Source: Acidobacteriota bacterium
GTDB taxonomy: Bacteria > Acidobacteriota > Terriglobia > Acidoferrales > UBA7541
NCBI GenBank assembly: GCA_019239815.1
Contig: JAFAZL010000327.1
Coordinates: 1 to 8,775 of the forward strand
Reading direction: 5' to 3'
Length of the DNA stretch: 8,775 nt
Positions within the stretch are counted from its first letter, which is position 1. Every line of letters begins with the position of its first letter. This document shows positions 1-7,441 of this stretch, piece after piece. The notes beneath the pieces were generated by a model. The model was not told where the DNA came from. It made no database searches and saw only the letters and a list, made by a program, of their open reading frames with translations. The position numbers and the translations under genes are program-made.

Positions 1-203
1 AGTGACGGTTCACCCGGGCTCCCAAGAGCAAATGCGTTACGTCGTTAGACGCGATCGGCGCCGAACGGTCTTCTCAAGAACGAAGGAACGATTCTACCTT
101 AGAGAATTCCAGAGTCAGCGTCGCAAGACGTAAATATTTTGGATTGGTGTGCATTTCGCATGAATGCGATATCGCTTTGCTGGGCATGCTCACGTTTTGG
201 GTC
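1..203. other. Intergenic region upstream of padR, no gene recognised
   Basis: No reading frame on either strand looks like a gene. The longest leftward frame starting near 186 would give only about 37 residues and resembles nothing I know. A weak leftward promoter-like pair can be read on the minus strand: CTGACT at 118-113, a 16-base gap, then TAGAAT at 96-91. If real, it would drive a divergent gene beyond the left edge of the window. A perfect 6-bp inverted repeat with a 2-base spacer lies at 156-169. The rest shows no obvious structure. Confidence 0.5.
156..169. repeat. Short perfect inverted repeat upstream of the padR promoter
   Basis: TCGCAT-GA-ATGCGA is a perfect 6+6 dyad whose right end lies 34 bases before the -35 box of padR. 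It could be a binding site for a dimeric regulator, but a dyad this short is also expected by chance. Its sequence is unrelated to the CATAG/CTATG boxes further downstream. Confidence 0.25.
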
Positions 204-232
204 TTGACATAGTCTATCTATGCGAATAAGCA
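204..232 (+). promoter_or_regulatory. Probable sigma-70 promoter of the padR-permease operon
   Basis: A consensus -35 box TTGACA lies at 204-209. The -10 element is poor: at the usual 17-base spacing the best hexamer is TAAGCA (227-232), and AATAAG at 225-230 would need a 15-base spacing. The -35 assignment is strong and the -10 is uncertain. Transcription would start around 238-242, about 30-35 bases before padR. The whole promoter is covered by inverted repeats, so repression by steric blocking is likely. Confidence 0.55.
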
Positions 233-247
233 TAGACTCTCTATGTC
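206..247. promoter_or_regulatory. Twin palindromic operator, probably bound by PadR
   Basis: Two copies of the 15-bp palindrome CATAG-N5-CTATG occur at 208-222 and 231-245, with centres 23 bp apart. They sit inside a larger inverted repeat: the 18-base arms 206-223 and 230-247 match perfectly in their outer 7 and inner 7 bases around a 6-base centre (GAATAA). The first box overlaps the -35 hexamer and the second covers the expected -10 and start site. PadR proteins bind as dimers to dyad operators near their own promoters, so autoregulation is the natural reading. The assignment to this PadR is an inference from position. Confidence 0.65.
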
Positions 248-274
248 ACGCTTACAAAGCCGAATGGAGCAATG

Positions 275-604
275 ATGGGACGGGATGAGATTTTGCCGGG
301 GACGCTCGCGCTGCTGATTTTGAGAACGCTGGCACGCAGCGGCGAAATGCACGGGTTTGAGATTGCGCGATCGATCCAACGGAGTTCACAGGATGTGCTG
401 CAGGTGGAAGAAGGATCGTTGTATCCGGCGCTCCAGCGGATGTTGGTCAAAGGTTGGGTCAAGGCGGAATGGGGCGTGACCGATGAGAACCGGCGCGCGC
501 GGTATTACCGGCTGACGCGGGCGGGAAAGAAACAAATGGAAGTCGAGACGGATCAATTCGAGAGAGTGATGGGTGCGATTGTGAGGGTGATTCAAACGGC
601 GTGA
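275..604 (+). CDS. PadR-family transcriptional regulator (acidobacterial type)
   Basis: A 109-residue winged-helix repressor of the short PadR class, which lacks the long C-terminal dimer domain of classical PadR. Visible PadR hallmarks are the LPGTLALLIL first helix (7-16), HGFEI (26-30), the recognition-helix stretch EEGSLYPALQRM (45-56), and the wing with ARYYRLTRAG (75-84). A C-terminal helix (about 85-108) probably dimerises. The family model for PadR next to ADOP permeases in acidobacteria (TIGR03433) fits by eye. I chose ATG 275 over ATG 272 because the Shine-Dalgarno GGAG (266-269) lies 5 bases before 275 and only 2 before 272. It is the first gene of a probable operon with the two permeases. 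It most likely represses this promoter through the dyads at 206-247. The inducing ligand cannot be read from the sequence. Confidence 0.9.
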   Translation: MGRDEILPGTLALLILRTLARSGEMHGFEIARSIQRSSQDVLQVEEGSLYPALQRMLVKGWVKAEWGVTDENRRARYYRLTRAGKKQMEVETDQFERVMGAIVRVIQTA

Positions 605-675
605 GGAAGAAGCACTTGAAAGTCGAACGGAACACGAAGAGAAACGCTGGGCGCATTTGCGATCGTGCGGACTTG

Positions 676-696
676 GGGCGCAGCGGTGCTGCGCCC
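676..696. repeat. Perfect 9-bp hairpin between padR and the first permease (REP-like)
   Basis: GGGCGCAGC and GCTGCGCCC pair perfectly around a GGT loop. No T-tract follows on either strand, so it is not an ordinary intrinsic terminator. It could be a REP/BIME-type dispersed palindrome, an mRNA-stabilising or processing element that lowers permease expression relative to padR, or part of an attenuator. The homologous leader of the second permease has no such hairpin immediately before the shared CCGTACA, so it looks like an addition to this leader. Confidence 0.6.
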
Positions 697-734
697 GTAC
701 AGAGATGGAGTAGGGGTTGAAGAGGTGTAGCGTG
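697..734 (+). promoter_or_regulatory. Translation-initiation leader of permease 1 (GAGG-N6-GTG)
   Basis: GAGG at 722-725 is followed by TGTAGC and GTG at 732. The same signal, GAGG-TGCAGC-GTG, precedes permease 2 at 3471-3483. Both genes also share CCGTACA and an AGAT stretch further upstream (near 695-706 and 3449-3460). This conserved leader fixes the start at GTG 732. The upstream in-frame TTG at 717 overlaps the leader and has no ribosome site of its own. Confidence 0.8.
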
Positions 735-3422
735 AGTTGGATTGGGGAACTGTGGCGGCGGGTGGCGGGGTTTTCGCGGAGGGACTCGATGGCGGCGGAC
801 CTCGATGAGGAGATGCGCTCGCATCGGGAATTGCGTGAGCGGGAATTTATCGACGGTGGTATGGATCGGGAAGAGGCGCGGTACGCGGCTGCGCGAGCGT
901 TTGGGAATGTTACGGCGATGAGCGAACGGGGGCGCGAAGCCTGGGGCTGGCGCTGGCTGGAAGACCTTGGAGGAGACCTACGCTACGCAGTTCGAACGCT
1001 GCTGAAGAATCGCGGATTTAGTGCGATCGCGATCTTTATTCTGGCGCTGGGCATCAGTGCGAACGCGGCAGTTTTCAGCGTGCTGCATGCCGTATTACTG
1101 CGCCCGCTTCCCTACCGAGACCCAGGGCGACTGGCGATGTTCTGGGTGACGGATTCTCAGCAGGGCGCCTGGGCGATCTCGGATGGAAGCACGAGCTACC
1201 GCGATTTTCTCGAATGGAAGCGCGAGGCGAAAGCATTCGAAGATATGGCGATTTTCTACAAACGCGGCTGGTCGGTGCTGACGCTCACAGCTGACGTCGA
1301 GCCCCAGAAGATACAGGGCGCTTTTGTTTCATCTAACCTTTTCTCATTGTTGGGTGGCGAACCCGCGTTAGGGCGAACGTTTACGGAAGAGGAGTCGCAG
1401 CGACGCGAACGAGTTGTAATTTTGAGCCACGAGTTCTGGCGGTCGCGATTTGGCGGCGCGCCGGACGTGCTGGGCCGGGACCTCCGCTTAAATGGAGAGA
1501 ACTGGCGAGTAGTGGGCGTGATGCCGGAGTCATTGCAGTTTCCGTTTCGCGACGCGCAACTGTGGTTGCCCCTGACGACGAATCCGTTCGCGGAACCCAA
1601 TCCAAGTGACCCGGCGAACCTAAACCGACCACAAGGCGAGGCGAGATTCCAAGTCATTGCCCGATTGAGTCCCAACGCCACGCTGAAAGACGCGCAGGCG
1701 GAGATAAGCACGATCGAGGCGCGACTGGCGAGCCAGTACCCCGACACGGACAAGACGCTGGCGATCGCAGTGAGGCCACTTGATGAGTACATTTCCGGTG
1801 AAATGCGCAAACCGATCCTCTTACTCGCGCTCTGTGTCCTGGTGGTGCTACTGATTGCGTGTTCGAACCTGGCAACGTTGTTTCTGGCACGAGGCGTGGC
1901 GCTAAGGAAAGAACTGGCATTGAGAACAGCGTTGGGCGCAAGCCGTTGGCGCGTCGTACGCCAGTTGTTAACCGAGTCCGCGCTCTTGGGATTGCTTGGG
2001 GGTGCCGGAGGAGTGCTGCTGGCGCGAGTGATGATGACATTGATCGTCGCGCTTCCGCCGTTCCATGTGCCACGTCTTAACGAGGCGCAAGTGGATATGC
2101 CCGTGCTTGCCTTCGGTCTTGTGCTTGCGCTGATCTGCGGAATTTGTTTTGGTCTTGTGCCGGCTCGTCGAGTTTCTGAATGCGATCCTCACGAGTTGCT
2201 GAAGACCGGGCAGCAGAATACCGTCGCGAGCTCGCTGGGAACACAAGGGCTATTGATCGCCACTCAGCTCGCGCTTTCCGTCGTACTACTGGCGAGCGCC
2301 GGCCTGCTGATCCGAAGCTTCGTGAGCGTGCTGCAGATCGATCCGGGCTTCCGGCCCGACCACATCTTGACAATGAACGTGCAGTTTGTGGATGAGGACA
2401 CAACGCCTGCGGCCCGCGCTCGGAACTATTACAAAAGCGCGATCGAGCGCGTGGAACAGCTTCCTGGAGTACGGGCTGCCGGTATGGTCAGCAACATTTT
2501 CTATTTGGACGAGAGGCGAGGTCACGCGCTACGGCAGGTCGAGGGTCGGCCGGCGGAGCCCGAGTCGAGCTGGAAGCTTTTGGTATGGACGCAGGTCAGT
2601 GGCAACTATTTTCGAGCGATGTCGATGCCACTGTTGGAAGGCAGATTTTTCCGGGAGCAAGACGGACCCGATTCTCCGCCGGTAGCAATCATCAACCAGA
2701 CAGCCGCGAAACGATACTGGCCCGGCGAGGACCCTATTGGAAAACGATTCAAAGGTTTCGATGCACGCGGGCGAAACGACGAATGGGTAACCGTTGTCGG
2801 GTTGGTGCCCGATATGCGAAGCCATGGACTGGAAGAGGCACCCATGGGGGTGATTTACGAAGTACAAGCGCAACGAGGAGAGGCGACGCCCAATCTCGTG
2901 GTGCGCACGTCGATCGATCCGTCACAACTTGCTATGACTGTACGAGGCGCGCTCCATGAGCTGGATCCGAACGCGGTTGTCTCCGAAGCGATGACCATGA
3001 GCGACGTTTTGCGCGAACAGACGGCACCCAGACGTTTTCAGGCTTGGCTTATGGGAATTTTCTCGGCGCTCGCGTTGGCGTTGGCGGCGATCGGATTGTA
3101 TGGAGTGACGCACTACTTCGTGATGCAACGCATCCCTGAGATTGGTTTGCGAATGGCGCTGGGAGCGGCACGCGAGGAGATTGTGAAACTGTTGTTGAAC
3201 CGAGTCGGGAGTTTTGCGGCCGTAGGTCTTGGCGCAGGTTTGGTACTGGCATTATGGGCGGCGGCGTTGATCAAGGGACTGTTGTTTGGCGTAACCCAGA
3301 CCGATCCCCTCAGTTTTGCGGGAGCAACGCTACTGTTGGTGATCGCGGGATTGGCGGCGACATATTTTCCAGTACGGAAAGCGACGAGAGTGGACCCGAT
3401 GGCGGCGTTGAGGGGCGAGTAG
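732..3422 (+). CDS. ADOP-family duplicated orphan permease 1 (MacB/FtsX-like)
   Basis: An 896-residue inner-membrane protein made of two MacB-type permease halves. A soluble, charged N-terminal prefix (1-90) is followed by TM1 (about 97-119), a large periplasmic MacB-like domain (about 125-355), and a three-helix FtsX module with TMs near 361-386, 413-440 and 456-478. The second half repeats this: TM5 (507-530), periplasmic domain (about 535-765), TMs near 772-796, 823-845 and 857-880. The cytoplasmic coupling motif of FtsX permeases appears in both halves, as ELALRTALGAS (394-404) and EIGLRMALGAAR (803-814). Length and architecture match the ADOP family (TIGR03434). MacB and LolC-type relatives work with an ATPase. 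None is encoded here, hence 'orphan', so the energy source and substrate are unknown. It probably acts in export or envelope functions. GTG 732 is chosen as start from the leader shared with permease 2. Co-transcription with padR upstream and permease 2 downstream is likely. Confidence 0.92.
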   Translation: MSWIGELWRRVAGFSRRDSMAADLDEEMRSHRELREREFIDGGMDREEARYAAARAFGNVTAMSERGREAWGWRWLEDLGGDLRYAVRTLLKNRGFSAIAIFILALGISANAAVFSVLHAVLLRPLPYRDPGRLAMFWVTDSQQGAWAISDGSTSYRDFLEWKREAKAFEDMAIFYKRGWSVLTLTADVEPQKIQGAFVSSNLFSLLGGEPALGRTFTEEESQRRERVVILSHEFWRSRFGGAPDVLGRDLRLNGENWRVVGVMPESLQFPFRDAQLWLPLTTNPFAEPNPSDPANLNRPQGEARFQVIARLSPNATLKDAQAEISTIEARLASQYPDTDKTLAIAVRPLDEYISGEMRKPILLLALCVLVVLLIACSNLATLFLARGVALRKELALRTALGASRWRVVRQLLTESALLGLLGGAGGVLLARVMMTLIVALPPFHVPRLNEAQVDMPVLAFGLVLALICGICFGLVPARRVSECDPHELLKTGQQNTVASSLGTQGLLIATQLALSVVLLASAGLLIRSFVSVLQIDPGFRPDHILTMNVQFVDEDTTPAARARNYYKSAIERVEQLPGVRAAGMVSNIFYLDERRGHALRQVEGRPAEPESSWKLLVWTQVSGNYFRAMSMPLLEGRFFREQDGPDSPPVAIINQTAAKRYWPGEDPIGKRFKGFDARGRNDEWVTVVGLVPDMRSHGLEEAPMGVIYEVQAQRGEATPNLVVRTSIDPSQLAMTVRGALHELDPNAVVSEAMTMSDVLREQTAPRRFQAWLMGIFSALALALAAIGLYGVTHYFVMQRIPEIGLRMALGAAREEIVKLLLNRVGSFAAVGLGAGLVLALWAAALIKGLLFGVTQTDPLSFAGATLLLVIAGLAATYFPVRKATRVDPMAALRGE

Positions 3423-3453
3423 GGTGAAGGTAAAGAAATGACGATGGGCCGTA

Positions 3454-3468
3454 CATAGATAGGCTCTT
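3454..3468. promoter_or_regulatory. Degenerate copy of the padR operator box before permease 2
   Basis: CATAG at 3454-3458 and CTCTT at 3464-3468 are spaced by 5 bases, matching 8 of 10 defined positions of the CATAG-N5-CTATG boxes at the padR promoter. The 9-mer CATAGATAG (3454-3462) is the exact reverse complement of 214-222 in the upstream operator. It may be an internal PadR site or a relic of duplication. A match of this size could also be chance. Confidence 0.35.
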
Positions 3469-3480
3469 GAGAGGTGCAGC

Positions 3481-6162
3481 GTGGCGTGGATTGGCGAGAT
3501 CTGGCGGCGGGTGATTGGGCTGGTTCGGCGCGACTCGGTGGCTGCTGACCTTGAGGAAGAGATGCGGTTGCATCGCGAGGCGCGTGAACTGGAACTCGTC
3601 GCTGGAGGCATGGAGCGGGGCGAGGCACGGTATGCGGCGGCGCGTGCGTTTGGGAATGGAACGGCGATGAGCGAGCGCGGGCGAGAAGCCTGGGGTTGGA
3701 GGTGGCTCGAGGATTTCTTTGGGGATTTGAAATTTGGGGCGCGGATGCTGCGGAAAAATCCGGGATTCGCGGCGACGGCGATCCTGACGCTGGCGCTGGG
3801 GATCGGCGCGAACACGGCGATTTTTAGTGTCGTGAATACGGTGTTGCTGCAGCCGCTTCCGTATCGTGATCCGGGGCGGCTCGTGTGGGCTGGCGAGTTT
3901 GACCCGAACTTCAACGACGAGGCTACGCCAAATCCGGAATTTGCGAATTGGGCGCTGAACAATCACACGTTCGAAAAAATGGGTGCGATGGGGATGGGCG
4001 GTCCGATGACCTTGACGAAGGAAGGCACGCCCGAACAAGTCATGGCTGGGTTCGCAACACCAAGCCTGCTGCAAGTTCTTGGGGTGCAGCCGGAACTGGG
4101 CCGCTGGTTCACAACCGAAGAAGGATTGCCCGACGGACCGAGTGTTGCGCTGCTGAGTAACGCGTTTTGGCGACGCAAATTCAATAGCGATCCAAACATC
4201 GTCGGCAAAGGAATCACGCTGGATCAAGACAGTTACACCGTCGTCGGCGTGATGCCGGCATCGTTTCGGTACCCAGCCCGGGGATTCGACCCCGATGTGA
4301 TTACGGTATTTCAGCTCACCCCGAAGGTGGACTGGAATGTGCAGGGAATGTCGCTGACACGAGTGATCGGGCGATTGAAGCCGGGAGTGACGCTGGAACA
4401 AGCGAAGGCGGACTTAACGGAATTGAGCAAACGGACCGATGGCGACATGCCGGCGATGCTGGTACACATGCGTGAGCGCGTGCAGACGGTGACGATGACG
4501 CTGCACAACAAGCTCGCGGGCGACACTCGCTCCACGCTGTTGATCTTGTCGGTGGCGGTCGGTGCGGTGTTATTGATTGCTTGCGTGAACATCGCAAATT
4601 TGCAGTTGGCGCGAACGGCGAATCGGCAGAAGGAGCTTGCTGTACGTTGTGCGATCGGGGCAAGCCGATTGCGGCTATTGCGCCAGTTGCTGACCGAGGG
4701 CGCGCTGATTGCGGCCCTTGGGGGAATTGTGGGGCTGGCGGGTGCCGCATTTGGCGTGAGCCTGCTTCAGGATTATGCGCCGGAGAATTTTCTGCAAGCG
4801 CAGCATATTACGATCGACCGATGGGTCTTGCTTTTTCTAATGGGCATCACCTGCGTGACGGTGGTCTTATTCGCGGCGATACCCTCGCTGAGGGAATCGA
4901 AACCCGATGTCGATGTAAGACTGAAAGACGTGCGCGACACAGCCACAAGCGCCGTCGGTCAACGACGCTTGCGCAATGCCCTGGCGACGTGTGAACTGGC
5001 GCTTGCCGTTGTGCTGGTCGCCGCATCAGGATTGCTGTTGCGCAGTTTCGTGATGTTGTCGAAAGTTGACCCGGGATTTCAAGCCGACAACGTGCTCACA
5101 GTCGGGTTGATGCTGCCGTCGGTTAAGTATCAGAGTGAAACCGCACGAAATGGGTTTTACGACGAAGTCATGCGGCGCGTGAAAGCGCTGCCCGGCGTTC
5201 GCGAGGCGGGCCTCACGACGTGCCTGCCGTTAACAGACATCATCATGATGCGAACATTTGAGTTGGAAAGCCGGCCAGGCGAATTGCCAGAGCAAATGCG
5301 TCCTCCCATCACCAACGAAGGCATCGACGCTAACTATCTGGCAACGCTGCGTGTGCCACTGTTGGCGGGACGCGAATTCGAAGAGATCGATTCGAAGACG
5401 GTGACGAACGTTGTGATAGTGAATCAAGCCTTCGTTCAGAAATTTATGGAGGGCGATGTAAAAGCGGCGGTAGGAAAACGACTGCGATTCGGAGCTGGAC
5501 CGGGTGAGCATTTGCCATGGCAAACGATTGTCGGTGTAGCCGGGAACGTGAGGCGAGCACGGCTGGACAGAGAAGCGGATCCCCTGATTTACATGCCACA
5601 CGGACACGGGGGAAGACCGGAGATCATAGCCGGGATTGCAGTACGGACCGACGCCGATCCGCGGAATCTAGCAAAGGCTGTGCGCGATGTAGTGCTGGCG
5701 GTCGATCCAGAGCAACCGGTGTTCGATGTTAAAACACTGGATGAGCGTGTAGCGGATGCGAGTTCGGGAACGCGATTCAATGCGACGCTGCTGGGATTTT
5801 TTGGATTTGTGGCATTGGCACTGGCGGCGGTGGGAGTCTACGGCGTGATCGCATATTCCGTCGCGGAGCGGACCCATGAAATTGGGATTCGCGTCGCGCT
5901 CGGTGCGAGTCGCGGGGATGTGGCGGAAATGGTGATGTCGCAGGGGCTGGCGATGACAGTGGGCGGGTTGGTGATTGGCTTGGCTGGAGCTTTGTTCGCG
6001 ACTCGATACATGGCGACGTTGCTCTATGGGATTGCGCCGCGTGATCCGGTCACCTTTGGCGCGGCGGCAGGGACGCTGGCGGTGGTGGCCTTAGCGGCGT
6101 GTTATTTGCCGGCGCGGAGGGCGATGACTGTTGATCCGATGATTGCGCTGAGGCATGAGTGA
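3481..6162 (+). CDS. ADOP-family duplicated orphan permease 2 (MacB/FtsX-like)
   Basis: An 893-residue paralogue of the preceding gene with the same plan: prefix domain 1-90, TM1 (about 97-120), periplasmic MacB-like domain (about 125-350), TMs near 352-375, 407-430 and 448-470, then TM5 (501-520), a second periplasmic domain (about 525-765) and TMs near 769-792, 823-842 and 857-880. Coupling motifs are [13 protein letters not shown] (384-396) and [13 protein letters not shown] (799-811). The first 96 residues align with permease 1 without gaps at roughly 74% identity counted by eye, and residues 48-77 differ at one position. The periplasmic parts have diverged much more, which suggests different ligands or partners. 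The start is GTG 3481 with GAGG at 3471-3474. The 58-base gap after permease 1 contains no terminator, so one transcript is likely, ending at the hairpin near 6215. No ATPase is encoded nearby. The transported substrate is unknown. Confidence 0.92.
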   Translation: MAWIGEIWRRVIGLVRRDSVAADLEEEMRLHREARELELVAGGMERGEARYAAARAFGNGTAMSERGREAWGWRWLEDFFGDLKFGARMLRKNPGFAATAILTLALGIGANTAIFSVVNTVLLQPLPYRDPGRLVWAGEFDPNFNDEATPNPEFANWALNNHTFEKMGAMGMGGPMTLTKEGTPEQVMAGFATPSLLQVLGVQPELGRWFTTEEGLPDGPSVALLSNAFWRRKFNSDPNIVGKGITLDQDSYTVVGVMPASFRYPARGFDPDVITVFQLTPKVDWNVQGMSLTRVIGRLKPGVTLEQAKADLTELSKRTDGDMPAMLVHMRERVQTVTMTLHNKLAGDTRSTLLILSVAVGAVLLIACVNIANLQLARTANRQKELAVRCAIGASRLRLLRQLLTEGALIAALGGIVGLAGAAFGVSLLQDYAPENFLQAQHITIDRWVLLFLMGITCVTVVLFAAIPSLRESKPDVDVRLKDVRDTATSAVGQRRLRNALATCELALAVVLVAASGLLLRSFVMLSKVDPGFQADNVLTVGLMLPSVKYQSETARNGFYDEVMRRVKALPGVREAGLTTCLPLTDIIMMRTFELESRPGELPEQMRPPITNEGIDANYLATLRVPLLAGREFEEIDSKTVTNVVIVNQAFVQKFMEGDVKAAVGKRLRFGAGPGEHLPWQTIVGVAGNVRRARLDREADPLIYMPHGHGGRPEIIAGIAVRTDADPRNLAKAVRDVVLAVDPEQPVFDVKTLDERVADASSGTRFNATLLGFFGFVALALAAVGVYGVIAYSVAERTHEIGIRVALGASRGDVAEMVMSQGLAMTVGGLVIGLAGALFATRYMATLLYGIAPRDPVTFGAAAGTLAVVALAACYLPARRAMTVDPMIALRHE

Positions 6163-6172
6163 GGGGAGATGC

Positions 6173-6207
6173 GAAGTAACGACGCAACGACGAAATGAAG
6201 TAACGAC
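6173..6207. repeat. 11-bp direct repeat in the 3' region of the operon
   Basis: GAAGTAACGAC occurs at 6173-6183 and 6197-6207, with a related GCAACGAC (6184-6191) between them. The copies repeat at 24 bp. It lies just downstream of the permease 2 stop and before the terminator. No function is evident. It may be slippage-derived sequence. Confidence 0.4.
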
Positions 6208-6214
6208 AAAAATC

Positions 6215-6249
6215 AAAGAGCGCGCCGGTTGAGTTGGCGCGCTCTTTTT
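6215..6249. terminator. Bidirectional intrinsic terminator between convergent genes
   Basis: AAAGAGCGCGCC (6215-6226) pairs perfectly with GGCGCGCTCTTT (6236-6247) around a 9-base loop. On the plus strand the stem runs into five Ts (6245-6249). On the minus strand it is followed by TTT-GA-TTTTT. It therefore can stop both the padR-permease transcript and the leftward transpeptidase transcript, whose stop codon lies about 28 bases away. Confidence 0.9.
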
Positions 6250-6274
6250 GTTTCAGAACTTTGCTGTTGGGAAG

Positions 6275-7387
6275 CTAGTTGCCGGAGTCGGTGCCGACTA
6301 CGGTGACGGGCTTTACGGTGTCGTTCGAAGCGGTCGAGCTGGCGAAGTAGTTTTGTTCGCGGAGGCGCTTGTAGATGCGGCCGGCTACGAGAGCCGCCGT
6401 CGGTCCTTCAACCTGGTGCGACTGGCCGCGAAGAAGAACGGCGAGCGCGATTTTCGGGTGCTGCTCGTCGGCGTAGGTGACGAACCAGCCGACCTTGGAC
6501 GTCGGATCGTTGCAGGTGCCGGTCTTGCCGAGCGGAGTTTCGTCGCCGCCCGCATCGAAGCTGCGCTTGGCCGTGCCGTAGAGAACCGCGGCGAGCATGC
6601 CTTCGCGAATTTCTGGAAGGACCGGAGCGATGTTGAGATCGCGCTTTACCTTGGGCTGAAAATTCTGAATGTCTTCGGGAGTGCGCGGATATTGCAGATA
6701 GTAGAGCGTGCCGCCATTGGCGAATGCGGACGCGAGCGAGACAAGCTGGAACGGAGTGATTTGAATGCCCTCGCCGAAGCTCGACATCCGAGCCACGCCA
6801 CCCTTAGCTGGCGGCGCCATCGGGAACGAGCCCGGGTGTTCTTCCGGCAAGTTGTAGCCGGCCAGTTCGCCGAGGCCCATCAGGCGGGCGTACTTGGAAA
6901 CCGTATCGAAACCCATGCGAACGCCGAGCTGCTCGAAGAAGTCATTGTTGGAGTGCGCGAGCGCTTCGGTGAGGTTCATGTAGCGAGCGCGACGATCGTG
7001 AACGCGGAGCATCGTGTCGCGCGTGATGACGTTTTCTTCGAGCGCGGCAACCGCGATCGTCGGCTTGATCGTGGAGCACGGGATGAAGCCGTCGCCGAAC
7101 GCGACCTTCTGATTCACGACGGTGAGGATACGGCCCGTGTTCGGGTTCACCGCAACGACCGCGCCGTTGTAGCGGCCGAGACCTTCGACAGCGGCTTCGC
7201 GGACGACTGGATCGTCGAACGTGCCGATGTCAGCGAGCGTGGAGTTGGCGAAAGTCGGAACACCGCGGAAACGCGAGGGGTGATGAACAGGCGCTTTGCC
7301 GGCAGCCGCTGCGGGCGCAGCAGGAATCGGAGCAGCCACGGTTACGGCAGTCACTGCCGCGAGAAGAGCTTTTGCAAAGTGCTTCAA
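6275..7387 (-). CDS. Small exported penicillin-binding-type DD-transpeptidase
   Basis: A 370-residue protein with a signal peptide (basic MKHFAK, hydrophobic stretch to about 20, Ala-rich cleavage region near 28-30). A single transpeptidase domain of the penicillin-binding protein type (PF00905-like) follows from about 73 to 345. The three active-site motifs are intact: SxxK as S105-T-I-K108, SxN as S146-N-N148, and KTGT at 288-291. GRYNGAVVAVNPNTGRIL (71-88) and TPFQLVSLASAFANGG (211-226) are also typical. It should act in the periplasm, cross-linking or editing peptidoglycan peptides. The N-terminal dimerisation or glycosyltransferase domains of large PBPs are absent, so it is shorter than class A or B enzymes. 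The only two cysteines are C104, directly before the catalytic serine, and C292, directly after KTGT. The start is TTG 7387, supported by GAGGGA at 7399-7394 with a 6-base gap. A penicilloyl-serine sensor or beta-lactamase-like activity is possible but less likely. Confidence 0.88.
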   Translation of the reverse strand: MKHFAKALLAAVTAVTVAAPIPAAPAAAAGKAPVHHPSRFRGVPTFANSTLADIGTFDDPVVREAAVEGLGRYNGAVVAVNPNTGRILTVVNQKVAFGDGFIPCSTIKPTIAVAALEENVITRDTMLRVHDRRARYMNLTEALAHSNNDFFEQLGVRMGFDTVSKYARLMGLGELAGYNLPEEHPGSFPMAPPAKGGVARMSSFGEGIQITPFQLVSLASAFANGGTLYYLQYPRTPEDIQNFQPKVKRDLNIAPVLPEIREGMLAAVLYGTAKRSFDAGGDETPLGKTGTCNDPTSKVGWFVTYADEQHPKIALAVLLRGQSHQVEGPTAALVAGRIYKRLREQNYFASSTASNDTVKPVTVVGTDSGN

Positions 7388-7393
7388 CGTCTG

Positions 7394-7399
7394 TCCCTC
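7394..7399 (-). promoter_or_regulatory. Ribosome binding site that supports the TTG start of the transpeptidase
   Basis: GAGGGA reads on the minus strand at 7399-7394, six bases before TTG at 7387-7385. No in-frame ATG gives a full signal peptide with a site this good, so the TTG is the likely start. Confidence 0.65.
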
Positions 7400-7441
7400 A
7401 ATCTTTGATGTACCCGATCGCCGACCACGTGAGAGGCGGTG

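Noticed and set aside
717..731. TTG at 717 as the start of permease 1
   Set aside because: It overlaps the leader that is conserved before permease 2. The GAGG at 722-725 serves GTG 732, and the residues before it have no counterpart in the paralogue.
3310..4401. A 363-residue open frame on the minus strand across the junction of the two permeases
   Set aside because: It lies opposite two clear permease coding regions and its predicted protein is Arg/Pro/His-rich without family resemblance. It is a shadow frame.
6248..7408. A 386-residue open frame on the plus strand opposite the transpeptidase
   Set aside because: It is an antisense shadow of a GC-rich gene. The minus-strand frame has a signal peptide, all three PBP motifs and a ribosome site, while this frame is Arg/Glu/Ala-rich with no recognisable domain.
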